From assembly GCF_900198835.1 (NCBI RefSeq), contig NZ_LT900021.1, positions 2,046,001 through 2,110,000 of the forward strand: a stretch of DNA of 64,000 nt, given 5' to 3'. The stretch's first letter is position 1, and each line of letters opens with the position of its first letter. The position numbers were made by a program, and so were the translations under genes. The notes under the pieces are model-generated. The model saw only the letters and a list, made by a program, of their open reading frames with translations. It did not search any database and was not told the DNA's origin. This stretch comes from Thermococcus henrietii. Its GTDB lineage: Archaea; Methanobacteriota_B; Thermococci; Thermococcales; Thermococcaceae. Below are positions 1-8,795 of this stretch, piece by piece.

Positions 1-1779
1 CAGGAGGCAGTCCAGAAGAACGGACCGGTCTGGAGCCAGCCCTATCGCGACGCCTCAACCGGAAAGTGGGTCGTGACTTACGCCGTTCCAGTCTATTACA
101 ACGGTAAACTCGTTGGTGTCATTGGTCTGGATGTGTTCATAGACACGCTCGCAAAGGCCGTTACAAGCGTTAAGATAGGAAAAACGGGCTACGCGTACGT
201 CGTCGGTCCAAACGGCCTGATATACATCCACCCCGACCCCCAGATTGAGATGAAGCTCAATGTCTTCAAAGAGCCCAGCCTCAAACCCGTCGCCGAGATA
301 ATCAAGAGCGGAGAACCAAACGCCACGACGATATACACATGGGAAGGGGTGCGCGCCGTCGCCGCGGGTGTTAAGATTCCCGAAACGGGATGGTACGTCT
401 TCGCCAAGGTCCCAGTCAGCGAGATAAGTGCGGGCATAATAAAGGCGGTGGACGACACGAGGAAGACAACCCAGAGGGCGGCACTGTACATGACGCTCAT
501 AATCCTCGCGATATCCGCCGTTCTCGTTGGCGCCGCATACAAGATTACCCAGAGCTCGATAAAGCCCCTGGAGGAGCTCAAGCGCGTGGCGCAGGCTTTG
601 GCTGAGGGCCGGCTGAGTGAGGTGAATAGGGAGCTTAAGAGGATTCGGTACTTGGAGGACGATGAGATTGGTGCGCTCATCAAGGCCTTCGAGGCCGTAG
701 GAAAGGACCTCGTTGGAACCTTAAACACGATAGCGACAAAACTCGAACGCCTCGCCGAGGGTGATTTAAGCAACGGCCTCAGCATGGAGGCCAAGGGTGA
801 ACTCAAAGAAATCCTCGAAGACCTCAAAGACACCAACGAGAAACTCAAGGGACTAATCGGCGAAATAGTCAACGTTACCGACGAACTTGAAAAGAAGGCG
901 AACACCCTCGCCCAGATTTCAAAGGATGTTACAGAGGCGATTAACCAGGTCAACGAGGCCGTTCAGCAGGTCAGCATTGAAGCGCAGAGACAGCAGGAGC
1001 ACATCAACGAAATAACCGAGGGAATGCGCTTCGTTGCAGAAACCAGCGCCGAAAGCGTCAGGGCAATGGAGGAGTTCGAAGGAGCCGTTGGAGAGGTAGT
1101 GAACATCGCCAACGAAGGCAGGGAGAAGAGCGAGGTCTCGGCCCAGCAGATAGAGAGCATCCAGGAGACCATGAGCAAGATTGAGCACGCCGTTACAAAG
1201 GTCGCGGAGATGAGCAGGAGTATTGAGGAGATTACGGATGTGATTACGAATATTGCCGAGCAGACGAACCTCCTTGCCCTCAACGCGGCTATTGAGGCGG
1301 CTAGGGCTGGGGAAGCTGGTAGGGGTTTTGCCGTCGTTGCCCAGGAGATTAGGAAGCTTGCCGAGGAGAGCAAGCAGGCTGCAGACAACATCAAGAACAT
1401 AATCGACCAAATAACCACCGAAATCAGGGACGCAGTGGAGAGCACGGAGAAGGGCGTTGAAGTGGTTGGCGAGAGTGCCGAGACCCTCAGGGAGACGATA
1501 ACCTACCTCGGCAACATCGCCGACCTCCTCCAGGAGGCCAGTGGTCGGATGGGTGAGGTGAAGGAGCAGATTATCCGCACGCAGGAGGAGGTTGATAAGG
1601 CGTTGCGTGCTTTGGAGAATTTGGCTGCGAGTGCTGAAGAAACTACAGCCAGTGCTGAGGAGGTTAGTTCTGCCGTTGAAGAGCAGACTGCTGCCACTGA
1701 GGAGCTTGAGAGGGCCGCTAACGACTTGAAGAGAATCGTCGAACAACTCAGGGAAATCATCAGCAAATTCAAACTGTGA
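1..1779 (+). CDS. Methyl-accepting chemotaxis protein, 5' end outside window
   Basis: A chemoreceptor that senses a ligand outside the cell and signals to the CheA kinase. The frame is open from base 1, so the gene starts upstream of the window; the GTG at 73 lies inside a Cache-type sensor domain ([11 protein letters not shown]..., [15 protein letters not shown]) and is not the start. A membrane segment follows at about 481-547 and a HAMP linker at about 550-710. A long coiled-coil signalling domain comes next, with the conserved hairpin tip [20 protein letters not shown] at 1258-1317. The receptor ends 40 bp before the next gene on the same strand, and CheF follows, so this is the end of a chemotaxis/archaellum cluster. 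The family call is very firm; the ligand is unknown. Confidence 0.97.
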   Translation, partial: QEAVQKNGPVWSQPYRDASTGKWVVTYAVPVYYNGKLVGVIGLDVFIDTLAKAVTSVKIGKTGYAYVVGPNGLIYIHPDPQIEMKLNVFKEPSLKPVAEIIKSGEPNATTIYTWEGVRAVAAGVKIPETGWYVFAKVPVSEISAGIIKAVDDTRKTTQRAALYMTLIILAISAVLVGAAYKITQSSIKPLEELKRVAQALAEGRLSEVNRELKRIRYLEDDEIGALIKAFEAVGKDLVGTLNTIATKLERLAEGDLSNGLSMEAKGELKEILEDLKDTNEKLKGLIGEIVNVTDELEKKANTLAQISKDVTEAINQVNEAVQQVSIEAQRQQEHINEITEGMRFVAETSAESVRAMEEFEGAVGEVVNIANEGREKSEVSAQQIESIQETMSKIEHAVTKVAEMSRSIEEITDVITNIAEQTNLLALNAAIEAARAGEAGRGFAVVAQEIRKLAEESKQAADNIKNIIDQITTEIRDAVESTEKGVEVVGESAETLRETITYLGNIADLLQEASGRMGEVKEQIIRTQEEVDKALRALENLAASAEETTASAEEVSSAVEEQTAATEELERAANDLKRIVEQLREIISKFKL

Positions 1780-1819
1780 CTTTCGTTGTTTCCCTTTCCC
1801 ACTTTGAGGGGGTGAGAAC

Positions 1820-2560
1820 GTGGACTGGGTAATGATTGCAGTCATCGCGGTCGTGGTGTTGCTCGGCATGGTGGTTACAGCGTACATCATCACCAACGCC
1901 ATTAGCAACCAGATGGGAGAACTCTACGCGGCGCTGCTCGAGCGGGAGCTGAAGAGCGAGAGCCCCGCCCCGAAAAGGGAGGAGCCCAAGAGAGTCCCCA
2001 AGGAGGAGAAGAAGCAGATGAGCGTCTCGGGGGTTAACGAGGAGGAGCTCATCAAGAAGCTTCGCCAGGTCATCGACGAGAAAGTCCAGCGCGTCCTCGA
2101 CGAGGCCAGGCACAAGAAGGAGAGGCTCCTCATGCTCCTCGACGTCGCGAGAGGCTACACCCTTGGATACATAAGCGAGGACGAGTACAACGCGTTCCTC
2201 ATGAAGGTCCTTGCCGAGCTCGACGAGTTCAAGAAGCTCTGGCTTGCGCGCTTCCCGAGCCAGAAGGACAAGGAGAAGCTCAACCAGGTGATAGCGTACG
2301 TCGCGAGGACGAAGCTCCCGATTACGGTCAAGAGCAAGGACGGCAAGACGGCCGTTAAGCTCCCGCCGGAGGAAGCCCTTATAAGGATAACGAGTAGCAT
2401 CAACAACGCTATAAACATCCTCGACGAAATGATATCCTCGCGCGGCGGGAACCCAGCGGTAACGCCCCTCGAGGTTAAGCTCTCGCAGGAGTGCGAGAAG
2501 CTCCGCGCGAAGGTTGAGAAGCTGGAGAAGCAACTCGAAGAGTACCAGGCCCTCACGTGA
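1820..2560 (+). CDS. Membrane-anchored coiled-coil protein of the chemotaxis cluster, function unknown
   Basis: Not a family I recognise by name. The 246-residue product starts at a GTG preceded by GGGGGTGAG. It has one N-terminal membrane helix (about residues 5-27), then a charged Glu/Lys/Pro-rich linker (about 40-65). A mostly helical cytoplasmic part follows and ends in a coiled coil (EKLRAKVEKLEKQLEEYQ). It sits between a chemoreceptor and cheF, with 18 bp to the cheF start, so it is probably cotranscribed with them. A role in receptor clustering or in linking receptor arrays to the archaellum motor is inference from position only. Confidence 0.85.
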   Translation: MDWVMIAVIAVVVLLGMVVTAYIITNAISNQMGELYAALLERELKSESPAPKREEPKRVPKEEKKQMSVSGVNEEELIKKLRQVIDEKVQRVLDEARHKKERLLMLLDVARGYTLGYISEDEYNAFLMKVLAELDEFKKLWLARFPSQKDKEKLNQVIAYVARTKLPITVKSKDGKTAVKLPPEEALIRITSSINNAINILDEMISSRGGNPAVTPLEVKLSQECEKLRAKVEKLEKQLEEYQALT

Positions 2561-2578
2561 GGGCGGAAGGGATGAGCC

Positions 2579-3604
2579 ATGGCCGTCACAGAAACCCGGG
2601 TCAAGGTAGCCATAATCTCGTCATGGAAGGGCTCTGGTAGGGTAAACTGGCGCGATGCCCTCGGGGTTATTCAGCACGATAGGCTTATTCTGAAGTATCT
2701 TCACATGGGGGAGGTCGTTGGCGAGGACAACTTCCCGTTCTCGTCCCTGACGGACCTGGCCGTGAACGTTCCCGACAACTATAAGCTCAACCCGGAGAAG
2801 GAGCACTTCGGGATGAAGTTCTACGTCCCCGGAAGGGGCGACCTCACGCTCATCCTGACGATAGGCGACAACCTGCTCATATACGACGAGAAGAAGTTTC
2901 AGGAGTTCGTCCACACGATTTTCGAGACGCTTATAAACGGAAAGGCCGTGAGACTACAGCTCGCGAGGATTAAGGGCGGAGCGATAAACATGGACTCCAA
3001 GTGGCAGGACGGTTCGCTGAGGATAGTCTCCGTCAAGTCCGCCAAGAAGGGAAAAACCGAGAGGAACATCGTGGTTCTCGACCCCGACATGAGGCCCATC
3101 CCGATATTCTCGGACGTTGAGGACATGGACGTCGAGGAAGTTGACATGGACGGTAAGAAGGTTCAGGCGTGGAAGATAAAGCACTTCTACGTGAGCGAGA
3201 CCGTAACGTCCTACCTCTACATCCCCGAGAAGAAGACGAGGCTCTTCATCCTGCGCTACCTGCTCAAGTACATACCAGGCTACTTTGAGTTCATCATGAA
3301 GGTCTCGAAGGAGTTCCCAACGCTCCAGGCGGAGTTCAAGGAGGTAATGGAGAAAGAACTTAAAGAACTTGAAAGCCTCGACGAGACGGAGAAGCAAATA
3401 CTCATGGCGCTCTACTCCGGTCTAAACCCGCTCGAGATACACCAGTTCCTCGGCCTCAGCGAGAGGGAAATCGAAGAAATCTACGACAGGATGATAGACA
3501 AGGGGCTCCTCAAGATAGTCATGATAAGGAAGGTCGTAGACCTCACGAGGGAAGGAAGAAAAATAGTGAACAAGCTAATCGAATACGGCCTCGTCTCTAT
3601 GTGA
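2579..3604 (+). CDS. cheF: Archaeal chemotaxis adaptor CheF
   Basis: CheF proteins of archaea bind CheY and link the bacterial-type chemotaxis system to the archaellum motor. The 341-residue protein has the CheF-arch layout. An N-terminal part of beta-rich sequence (WKGSGRVNWRDALGVIQHDRLILKY) is followed by a long middle region. The C-terminus is helix-turn-helix-like (EKQILMALYSGLNPLEIHQFLGLSEREIEEIYDRMIDKGLL), which suggests the family grew out of a winged-helix scaffold. The ATG is preceded by GAAGGGATGAGCC. The gene follows the receptor and the membrane coiled-coil gene with little spacing and overlaps the convergent propeller gene by 8 bp. Confidence 0.92.
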   Translation: MAVTETRVKVAIISSWKGSGRVNWRDALGVIQHDRLILKYLHMGEVVGEDNFPFSSLTDLAVNVPDNYKLNPEKEHFGMKFYVPGRGDLTLILTIGDNLLIYDEKKFQEFVHTIFETLINGKAVRLQLARIKGGAINMDSKWQDGSLRIVSVKSAKKGKTERNIVVLDPDMRPIPIFSDVEDMDVEEVDMDGKKVQAWKIKHFYVSETVTSYLYIPEKKTRLFILRYLLKYIPGYFEFIMKVSKEFPTLQAEFKEVMEKELKELESLDETEKQILMALYSGLNPLEIHQFLGLSEREIEEIYDRMIDKGLLKIVMIRKVVDLTREGRKIVNKLIEYGLVSM

Positions 3605-4868
3605 ACCTCCTCAGGAGTAGCACCGCAACGGCGAGGAGAACTATGAACCCAGGCCCGCATATCGAACTCTTCTGGCTTCCTTTCATTGCATCGACGTTGA
3701 CCACGTAGAACGTTGAACTCGCGGTTCCAATTACCGCCTCGTTGCCCCTCACCGCTATGCTCCTAACGTAGCCCGTGTTCGGGAGCTCGCCGAGGGTCTT
3801 TCCGTCCTTCGGGTTGATGGCGTAGAGGTTTCCGACGCTGTAAACGTAGGTCGTTCCGTTCTCGGCCTTGCTCACGAACCTACCGGTTCCAGCCAAGAGA
3901 ACGCCGTCGGTGTAGGCAAGGACCTTAACGCGGTAGGGGAACTTCCGCTCCCAAAGGGTTTTTCCGGAGGGCAGTTCAACGGCGACGAGCGTTCCGTTTT
4001 TGCCGTCGTAACCACTGACGTAAGCCGTATCGTTGAGAATCAGAATGTCTTCGGTGTAGAAGAGGCTCTCGTTGAGGAGCACCTTTCCACTCGGGGAGAC
4101 CACGTAGAGACGGCCCTTGGAGTTGTCCCAGCCGGTTCCAAGGACCGCGTTGCCCTTCCAAACCTCCAAATCCCTGACCCAGTGACCGAAGCTCACGTTC
4201 CAGAGAAGCTTTCCTTGGCGGGAAATTCCGTAGAGCGAGCCGAACTGCCACTTTCCAACGTAGCCCGAGGGAAAGCCTGAGCTCGCGTAGATTACCCCCC
4301 CAACACGAATCCGGGTGAGCATGTCGTTGAAGGTGATGTTCCAGAGGGGGGTGAAGTTCCCGTTGAGCTTTACGGCGTAAACGTGACCCCTGTACGAGGT
4401 CCGGTTACCTGAGACGTAGAAGTCGCCGTCCACGAGGTAAGCGGTTTCCCCTGAGATTGCGAAGTCGTAGAGCTTGTTAAGGACGTCGTATGTGGCCACG
4501 ACACGACCCAGGTTGTTGAACTTCAGGAGACCACCGAAGCTCCCCACGAGAAGACCTCCCCGAACGGGTACAAGCTTAACTGTGTAGCCGGAGGAGTTCT
4601 GCCACAGTTTGGTTCCGTTGAGCGAAAAAGCCGCGAGGTTACCCAGGTAGTAGATTTCAACGAGGCCCTTTGAACCCACCACCTGTCTGTAGGAGCAGGC
4701 GGCGTAAACTGTCCCATTCGTGAGGGCAACTGCCTCTATGCTCTTCTGGTACTTCACGTTCTCGCAGAGGGTTCCCTTCCACAGCACTGGATTCTGAGAC
4801 GCTGAAACGCTTCCGAGCAGAAGAAACGCCAGTAAAGCCACTAAAATCACTGGAACGCTTCTCTTCAT
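3597..4868 (-). CDS. Secreted PQQ-type beta-propeller protein with CGP-CTERM anchor
   Basis: An extracytoplasmic beta-propeller protein of 423 residues. The start is taken at 4868 (MKRSVPVILVALLAFLLLG...): a GGGGGATT ribosome site precedes it and a TATA box lies at 4898-4908, so the longer frame to 4925 is not transcribed from this promoter. A signal peptide ends near SVSAS. Repeated blades follow with the pattern 'AVKLNG...W' / 'LYAINPKDGKTLGE', as in PQQ-like/WD40-like propellers, with many N-glycosylation sequons (NGT, NSS, NVT). The C-terminus is CGPG, a hydrophobic stretch and RR, which fits the CGP-CTERM sorting signal known in Thermococcaceae. Ligand or catalytic role is unknown. Confidence 0.88.
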   Translation of the reverse strand: MKRSVPVILVALLAFLLLGSVSASQNPVLWKGTLCENVKYQKSIEAVALTNGTVYAACSYRQVVGSKGLVEIYYLGNLAAFSLNGTKLWQNSSGYTVKLVPVRGGLLVGSFGGLLKFNNLGRVVATYDVLNKLYDFAISGETAYLVDGDFYVSGNRTSYRGHVYAVKLNGNFTPLWNITFNDMLTRIRVGGVIYASSGFPSGYVGKWQFGSLYGISRQGKLLWNVSFGHWVRDLEVWKGNAVLGTGWDNSKGRLYVVSPSGKVLLNESLFYTEDILILNDTAYVSGYDGKNGTLVAVELPSGKTLWERKFPYRVKVLAYTDGVLLAGTGRFVSKAENGTTYVYSVGNLYAINPKDGKTLGELPNTGYVRSIAVRGNEAVIGTASSTFYVVNVDAMKGSQKSSICGPGFIVLLAVAVLLLRRFT

Positions 4869-4895
4869 GGCCAATCCCCCAAAAGGAGTGGTGAA

Positions 4896-4910
4896 AAGCT
4901 TATATAAACC
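4896..4910. promoter_or_regulatory. Shared TATA box for two divergent genes
   Basis: The sequence AAGCTTATATAAACC reads as a TATA box on both strands. On the minus strand it lies about 35 bp before the propeller start (4868); on the plus strand about 36 bp before the HEAT-repeat start (4938). Expected transcription starts are near 4880 and 4928. Confidence 0.6.
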
Positions 4911-4937
4911 TTTGCCGTACTCCACTTGGTGGAAGAG

Positions 4938-5681
4938 ATGGAGGAGGAGTTCGACCTAAGGGAGGCACTGGCGACGGGAGAGAGGCTCCAGGAAATCGTG
5001 GCAAGGGCTTCCATAGACAAGGAATTCCTCAAGGAAGTTCTTGAGCTTCTCGACGATGACCTCTGGACGGTTCAGAAGAACGCCCTCCGAGTCGTCGTCG
5101 AGGTCCTGAGGGACATGCCGGAGCTCCATGAGTCACTCCTGACGAAGCTGATGGTTATGCTCAGGAAAAGTGAGGCTGTGCCTTTAACCCAGGAGATAGC
5201 CAGGGCCTTCGGCGTTCTGGCCGAGATTGCACCGGAGAAGGTGAGCAAGGTCGTTCCGGTAATCTTTGCGAACTACCGCATAGGCGACCCCAAGATTAAG
5301 GTGAACTCAACGTACGTCCTCGAGGAGATTATGAAGGCCAGACCAAGCCTGCTCGGCAACGTTTTCAGGGACATAGGATTCATGCTGATTTCAAAGGACA
5401 CATCCGACAAGCTCGCCGCTTTGAACTTCATAGCGGCGCTGAGTGAGAACGGTCTGCGCTACGTAACGCCGTTCTTGCCGAAGCTCTTCGCACTCCTCCA
5501 GGATGAGGACGACCTCGTGCGCGCTAGTGCCGTTGAAACCCTGGTCGCCCTCGGGGAGAAGAACGACAAGCTGAGAAAGGTCGTGATATCGAAGCTCCAG
5601 TCGATAGAGAAAGACAAAAGCGACCTCGTCCAGAAGAGGCTGAAGGAGGGCATGAAACGGCTACTCCTCCTGGAGAGGTGA
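4938..5681 (+). CDS. HEAT-repeat protein
   Basis: A helical-repeat scaffold protein of about 247 residues. HEAT-like units recur, each a pair of helices with the pattern 'LL(D/E)DD...VR..A...L..L' (for example DDLWTVQKNALRVVVEVL, IGDPKIKVNSTYVLEEI, DEDDLVRASAVETLVALG). I place the start at ATG 4938, 5 bp after GGTGG at 4928-4932; TTG 4926 or GTG 4929 would leave no room for a ribosome site. No catalytic motif is visible. Such proteins usually hold partners together; the partner is unknown. Its 3' end overlaps the convergent coiled-coil gene by 21 bp. Confidence 0.85.
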   Translation: MEEEFDLREALATGERLQEIVARASIDKEFLKEVLELLDDDLWTVQKNALRVVVEVLRDMPELHESLLTKLMVMLRKSEAVPLTQEIARAFGVLAEIAPEKVSKVVPVIFANYRIGDPKIKVNSTYVLEEIMKARPSLLGNVFRDIGFMLISKDTSDKLAALNFIAALSENGLRYVTPFLPKLFALLQDEDDLVRASAVETLVALGEKNDKLRKVVISKLQSIEKDKSDLVQKRLKEGMKRLLLLER

Positions 5682-6695
5682 TTCCCCGCCTTCCAACCGC
5701 TCTTGGAGGATTGTCTTGAGGGCCTCTTTGAGCTTCTCGTTCTCCCGCCTGAGGCGCTCGTTCTCCTCCTTCAGGGACTCAACCTCGGCCAGCGCGGACT
5801 TTATCTCCCGAACGGTTTGCTCGAACCGGGATTTGGGAACGAAGTCCTTCTTCAAAACCTCAACAGCCGACCGGGCGTCCTTCGCCCCAGTTAGTGAGAC
5901 GAGCTCCCGCTCAATCGTCTTTATTTCCTTGAGCCTCTCCTCGTACTTCCCAATCTTCTCGCTCAGGGCATCAACGCGCTTTGCCATCTCCTGGAACAGT
6001 GCAAGCCTTTTCTTGAGCTCCTCCAGCTCACGCTCGCGCTCAACGAGTCTCTTTCTTAGCCTCTCGTTCTCCTTCGCCAGACCCCTGAGCCGGACGTTTT
6101 CCTCGACGAGCTTCTCGTAGTGCTCCTGAAGGTCCCTAAGGGCACGGGAAAGGTCAACGCTTATGCCAAAGACCTCCCGCTTCAGCTCCTCTCTCAGGGA
6201 CTCGAGGCGCTCCTCAAGTATGCGGTGAAGGTGCTCGTCGACCTTTTTACCGTAGGCATCCTCAACGCGCTTGAAGAGTTCAGCCGGAAGCCGGTCAAGT
6301 CTTTCCTCCAGCTCGTTTATCCTCGGCACTATGGCCTCAACGCCCTCCAGAAAGAGCGTCCTCTGCTCCAGCTCTGAGATTCTGCTCTCAAGTTCCTTGA
6401 ACTGCTTCTCCACGGAGTAGCTGAGCTCCCGGTGTGAGGTCCCGAGCTCCTCGAGCTTCCGGTTTATGGTCTCAATCTTCTCGCTGAGGAAAGAGCGCTC
6501 AATCCTGAGCTCTCGGATTACCGCAGCAATCGCCTCGAGTGCCAGAAGGGAGTAGTCACCGAGCGTCTCTGACTCTGGAATCGCGGACTTAACCTCGTCC
6601 CAGTTGCGAAGGGTTTTAAGCTCACCGATAACTTCGGAGTGTCTGTCCTTTATGTAGTCCCAGCTCAACCTGCCCCTCGCTGACTTCTTGAGCAT
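5661..6695 (-). CDS. Long coiled-coil protein, function unknown
   Basis: A 344-residue protein that is almost entirely heptad-repeat coiled coil (for example REELKREVFGISVDLSRALRD, LRKRLVERERELEELKKRLA, LKEENERLRRENEKLKEALK). It has a short non-coiled N-terminus (MLKKSARGRLSWDYIKDRHS) and no membrane segment or signal peptide. The start ATG at 6695 follows a TATA-like GCTATTTAAGC near 6727-6738. Such proteins may be structural or SMC-like accessory factors, but no head domain is present and I give no function. Confidence 0.82.
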   Translation of the reverse strand: MLKKSARGRLSWDYIKDRHSEVIGELKTLRNWDEVKSAIPESETLGDYSLLALEAIAAVIRELRIERSFLSEKIETINRKLEELGTSHRELSYSVEKQFKELESRISELEQRTLFLEGVEAIVPRINELEERLDRLPAELFKRVEDAYGKKVDEHLHRILEERLESLREELKREVFGISVDLSRALRDLQEHYEKLVEENVRLRGLAKENERLRKRLVERERELEELKKRLALFQEMAKRVDALSEKIGKYEERLKEIKTIERELVSLTGAKDARSAVEVLKKDFVPKSRFEQTVREIKSALAEVESLKEENERLRRENEKLKEALKTILQERLEGGESPLQEE

Positions 6696-6765
6696 GACTA
6701 CCGACCGTAAAAAATAGCTACAAACCGCTTAAATAGCTTTTGTGTAGGTGGTTACGAGAGAATTT

Positions 6766-6893
6766 AGTGGCCGGCGGCGTTCCCGGTTTCCCGCCCCCTC
6801 TCGGAGGGCAGTACACCCGGGAACGCAGGCGGGCTTAACTTCCGGGGTCGAAACGAGACCGGGTGTAACCCCGCCGCTATGGCCGCCGTGCCG
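6766..6893 (-). rRNA. rrf: 5S ribosomal RNA (solitary copy)
   Basis: Read on the minus strand the sequence starts CGGCACGGCGGCCATAGCGG and ends CGCCGCCGGCCACT. It contains the conserved CCCGGAAGTTAAGCCC and GTACTGCCCTCCGAGAGGGG segments of archaeal 5S rRNA. No 16S, 23S or tRNA gene adjoins it, so this is a free-standing copy; Thermococcales are known to carry a 5S gene away from the 16S-23S operon. The promoter is the TATA at 6913-6922, and its centre is about 25 bp from the RNA start. Ends are accurate to a few bases. Confidence 0.94.
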
Positions 6894-6912
6894 ATAACAC
6901 CTTCAGAGATGA

Positions 6913-6922
6913 CTTTATAAAC
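6913..6922. promoter_or_regulatory. Symmetric TATA box shared by 5S rRNA and a protein gene
   Basis: CTTTATAAAC contains the palindrome TTTATAAA. Its centre is about 25 bp from the 5S rRNA 5' end (minus) and about 27 bp from the ATG at 6944 (plus). It therefore fits as the TATA element for both, with a leaderless mRNA on the plus strand. Confidence 0.65.
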
Positions 6923-6943
6923 TTTGCGGTCCTTCAGGCTTCG

Positions 6944-8431
6944 ATGGAGGAGTTACTCGCACTAATCAGGGAGGAGCGCAGGGAACCCTTAACACCGGAA
7001 GTCAGGGTTAGGGATTTCCTTCGCGAAATCCAGGGGAGGAACGGGGAGGAGGTCGAAGTCGAAGGCTTCCTTCTACTCAGACAACCACCGAACGCGCCGA
7101 GGGACGCGGTTTACTACCTGCTCTCTCCCCTCTCACCGGAAGAACTGAAGAAGAGCAGGCTCAGGGCGTACCTCGTTCTGAGGATAGATGAAGCGAGCGC
7201 GATTGAGGATAGCGTTTATTCCGGCGCCTACGTGAGGGTCAGGGGAATACTTGACGCCTACCCCTACGGAAACCTTAGGCTTCTCCGCGTCATCGAGCTG
7301 AAGGAAACCCCTTACGAGAACCGCTGGCTCCGCTACGAGGGCTATACGCTGAGCCGGGGCGAGCTTGAGAGCCTCATTTCGAGCACGGTCTACGCGAACT
7401 ACGAGACGGAGAGGGCGATAATATACTCCCTCCTGAGCGCCCCGACCGTCATAGGGGCGGGGAACTGGGGGGAGGGGGTGACGTTCTCGGCCTTTAAAGG
7501 AGAGCGCGAGCGCTCGGTTCTCTCACTCTGGGAGGCGTTAAAATACCTCCACTCACTCCTCCCGGAGGAGTTGAAGCTCAGGAGGGACAGGTGGGCGGAG
7601 TTCGACGACGATTTCTTGGGCCTTGACTTCAGATTCGCGAGGCCAAGGGCGAAGTTGGCCTACTACGTCCCCCACACGAGGACCATGCTGAAGAGGCCCA
7701 GGCCGGTGCCCAAGTGGGTGGAGGAGCACTTCAGGGAAAAGAGCGCAGGCTTTCTCAGCCCGAGGCTCGTTATGAAGCCCGAGGACGAAACCGCAACTCT
7801 CGGAGAGGCCCCGCTCGTAATAACCGAGGACGTTGCCTACGAGCGAAACCAAGAACTTGAGGAGCTGATGCCCAACGTCGTCGCCACCGTCATGGTCGCC
7901 AGAAGGCGCGTTGGAGTTTTAAACCTCGGCGAGATGGAGGACTACCGCTACCGCTTCGAGGCATTCCTGATGAGAAACCGGAACGAATACGGGGAGCTCT
8001 TCGATGCCTTAACTCTCTCGGGCAAGGTCTTCAACGTCGGGCTTAGGTACAGGCTTGGGGCGAGGCTTCTCGGCGCGATGGGGCGCTTCGAGGGAAAACT
8101 CGGAAGGGGCCTCATAAGCGACCTGCTCGGGCTGTACCAGGAGATAACCGACACGTGGATAAACGAACTTCCCGACAGGGAAAAGCTGAGGCTCCTGAGG
8201 GAGTACGAGCGCTACATAGGAAACTCCAGGGTGGCGGAGATTGGCGTCAGAATCTTTGAAGACCTCGAGGCGACATCCATTGACGGCACGGTCAGGAGGG
8301 AGGAGTTCTTAAAGGCCCTCATCGAGGCCGGTTTCAGGAGGGAGCACGCGGGGGAGACCCTTGAGAAGCTGCTCCGCGAGGGCTACCTCTACGAACCGTT
8401 TCCCGGAAAGCTGAAGCTGGTGAGGTGGTAA
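6944..8431 (+). CDS. Unknown protein with OB-fold-like N-terminus and winged-helix-like C-terminus
   Basis: I do not recognise the family. The 495-residue product has an N-terminal segment resembling a nucleic-acid-binding OB fold (about residues 30-125, EEVEVEGFLLLRQPP..., GAYVRVRGILDAYPYGNLRLLRVIELKE). A long helical middle part follows. The last ~45 residues look like a winged helix (TVRREEFLKALIEAGFRREHAGETLEKLLREGYLYEPFPGKLKLVRW), much like the C-terminal domain of archaeal MCM helicases. I see no Walker A motif. It starts leaderless at 6944 and is followed 1 bp later by the RNase P subunit gene, so a nucleic-acid role is likely but unproven. Confidence 0.85.
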   Translation: MEELLALIREERREPLTPEVRVRDFLREIQGRNGEEVEVEGFLLLRQPPNAPRDAVYYLLSPLSPEELKKSRLRAYLVLRIDEASAIEDSVYSGAYVRVRGILDAYPYGNLRLLRVIELKETPYENRWLRYEGYTLSRGELESLISSTVYANYETERAIIYSLLSAPTVIGAGNWGEGVTFSAFKGERERSVLSLWEALKYLHSLLPEELKLRRDRWAEFDDDFLGLDFRFARPRAKLAYYVPHTRTMLKRPRPVPKWVEEHFREKSAGFLSPRLVMKPEDETATLGEAPLVITEDVAYERNQELEELMPNVVATVMVARRRVGVLNLGEMEDYRYRFEAFLMRNRNEYGELFDALTLSGKVFNVGLRYRLGARLLGAMGRFEGKLGRGLISDLLGLYQEITDTWINELPDREKLRLLREYERYIGNSRVAEIGVRIFEDLEATSIDGTVRREEFLKALIEAGFRREHAGETLEKLLREGYLYEPFPGKLKLVRW

Positions 8432-8432
8432 C

Positions 8433-8795
8433 GTGGGGAAGAAGTTCCTGAGGAAGAAGGAGCAGAGGGAGAAAAAACGGATAGCGAGGGAGCGCGTTGA
8501 GACGCTCTTCACCCTCGCGGAGAGGGTTTTTCCGTACAGCCCGGAGCTGGCGGACAGATACGTTGAGATAGCCCTTGCCGTCCAGCAGAAGGCCAAGATA
8601 AGACTCCCGAGGAAGTGGAAGCGTCGCTACTGCAAGCGCTGTCACTCATTCCTCGTCCCGGGAAAGAACGCGCGCGTGAGGCTGAGGAGCAAACCCTACC
8701 CCCACGTCGTCATAAAGTGTCTCAACTGCGGGCACATAATGCGCTACCCGTACCTGCGGGAGAAAAAAGCGAGGAGAAAAGGGGAGGAACCCTAA
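8433..8795 (+). CDS. rnp4: RNase P protein subunit Rnp4 (Rpp21/Rpr2 family)
   Basis: A protein subunit of archaeal RNase P, the ribozyme that matures tRNA 5' ends. The 120-residue protein has the family features. The N-terminus is basic and helical (KKFLRKKEQREKKRIARERVETLF), followed by two helices (YSPELADRYVEIALAVQQKAKIRLPRKWKRR) and a zinc site from CKRCH and CLNCGH. In the family it pairs with Rnp3 (Rpp29) on the RNA specificity domain. It begins at GTG 8433 directly after the preceding stop, in one transcript with that gene. Confidence 0.95.
   Translation: MGKKFLRKKEQREKKRIARERVETLFTLAERVFPYSPELADRYVEIALAVQQKAKIRLPRKWKRRYCKRCHSFLVPGKNARVRLRSKPYPHVVIKCLNCGHIMRYPYLREKKARRKGEEP

Noticed and set aside
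919-1908. 329-residue minus-strand frame under the chemoreceptor
   Set aside because: It covers the signalling domain of the receptor on the other strand and spans two genes; it has no promoter or family match.
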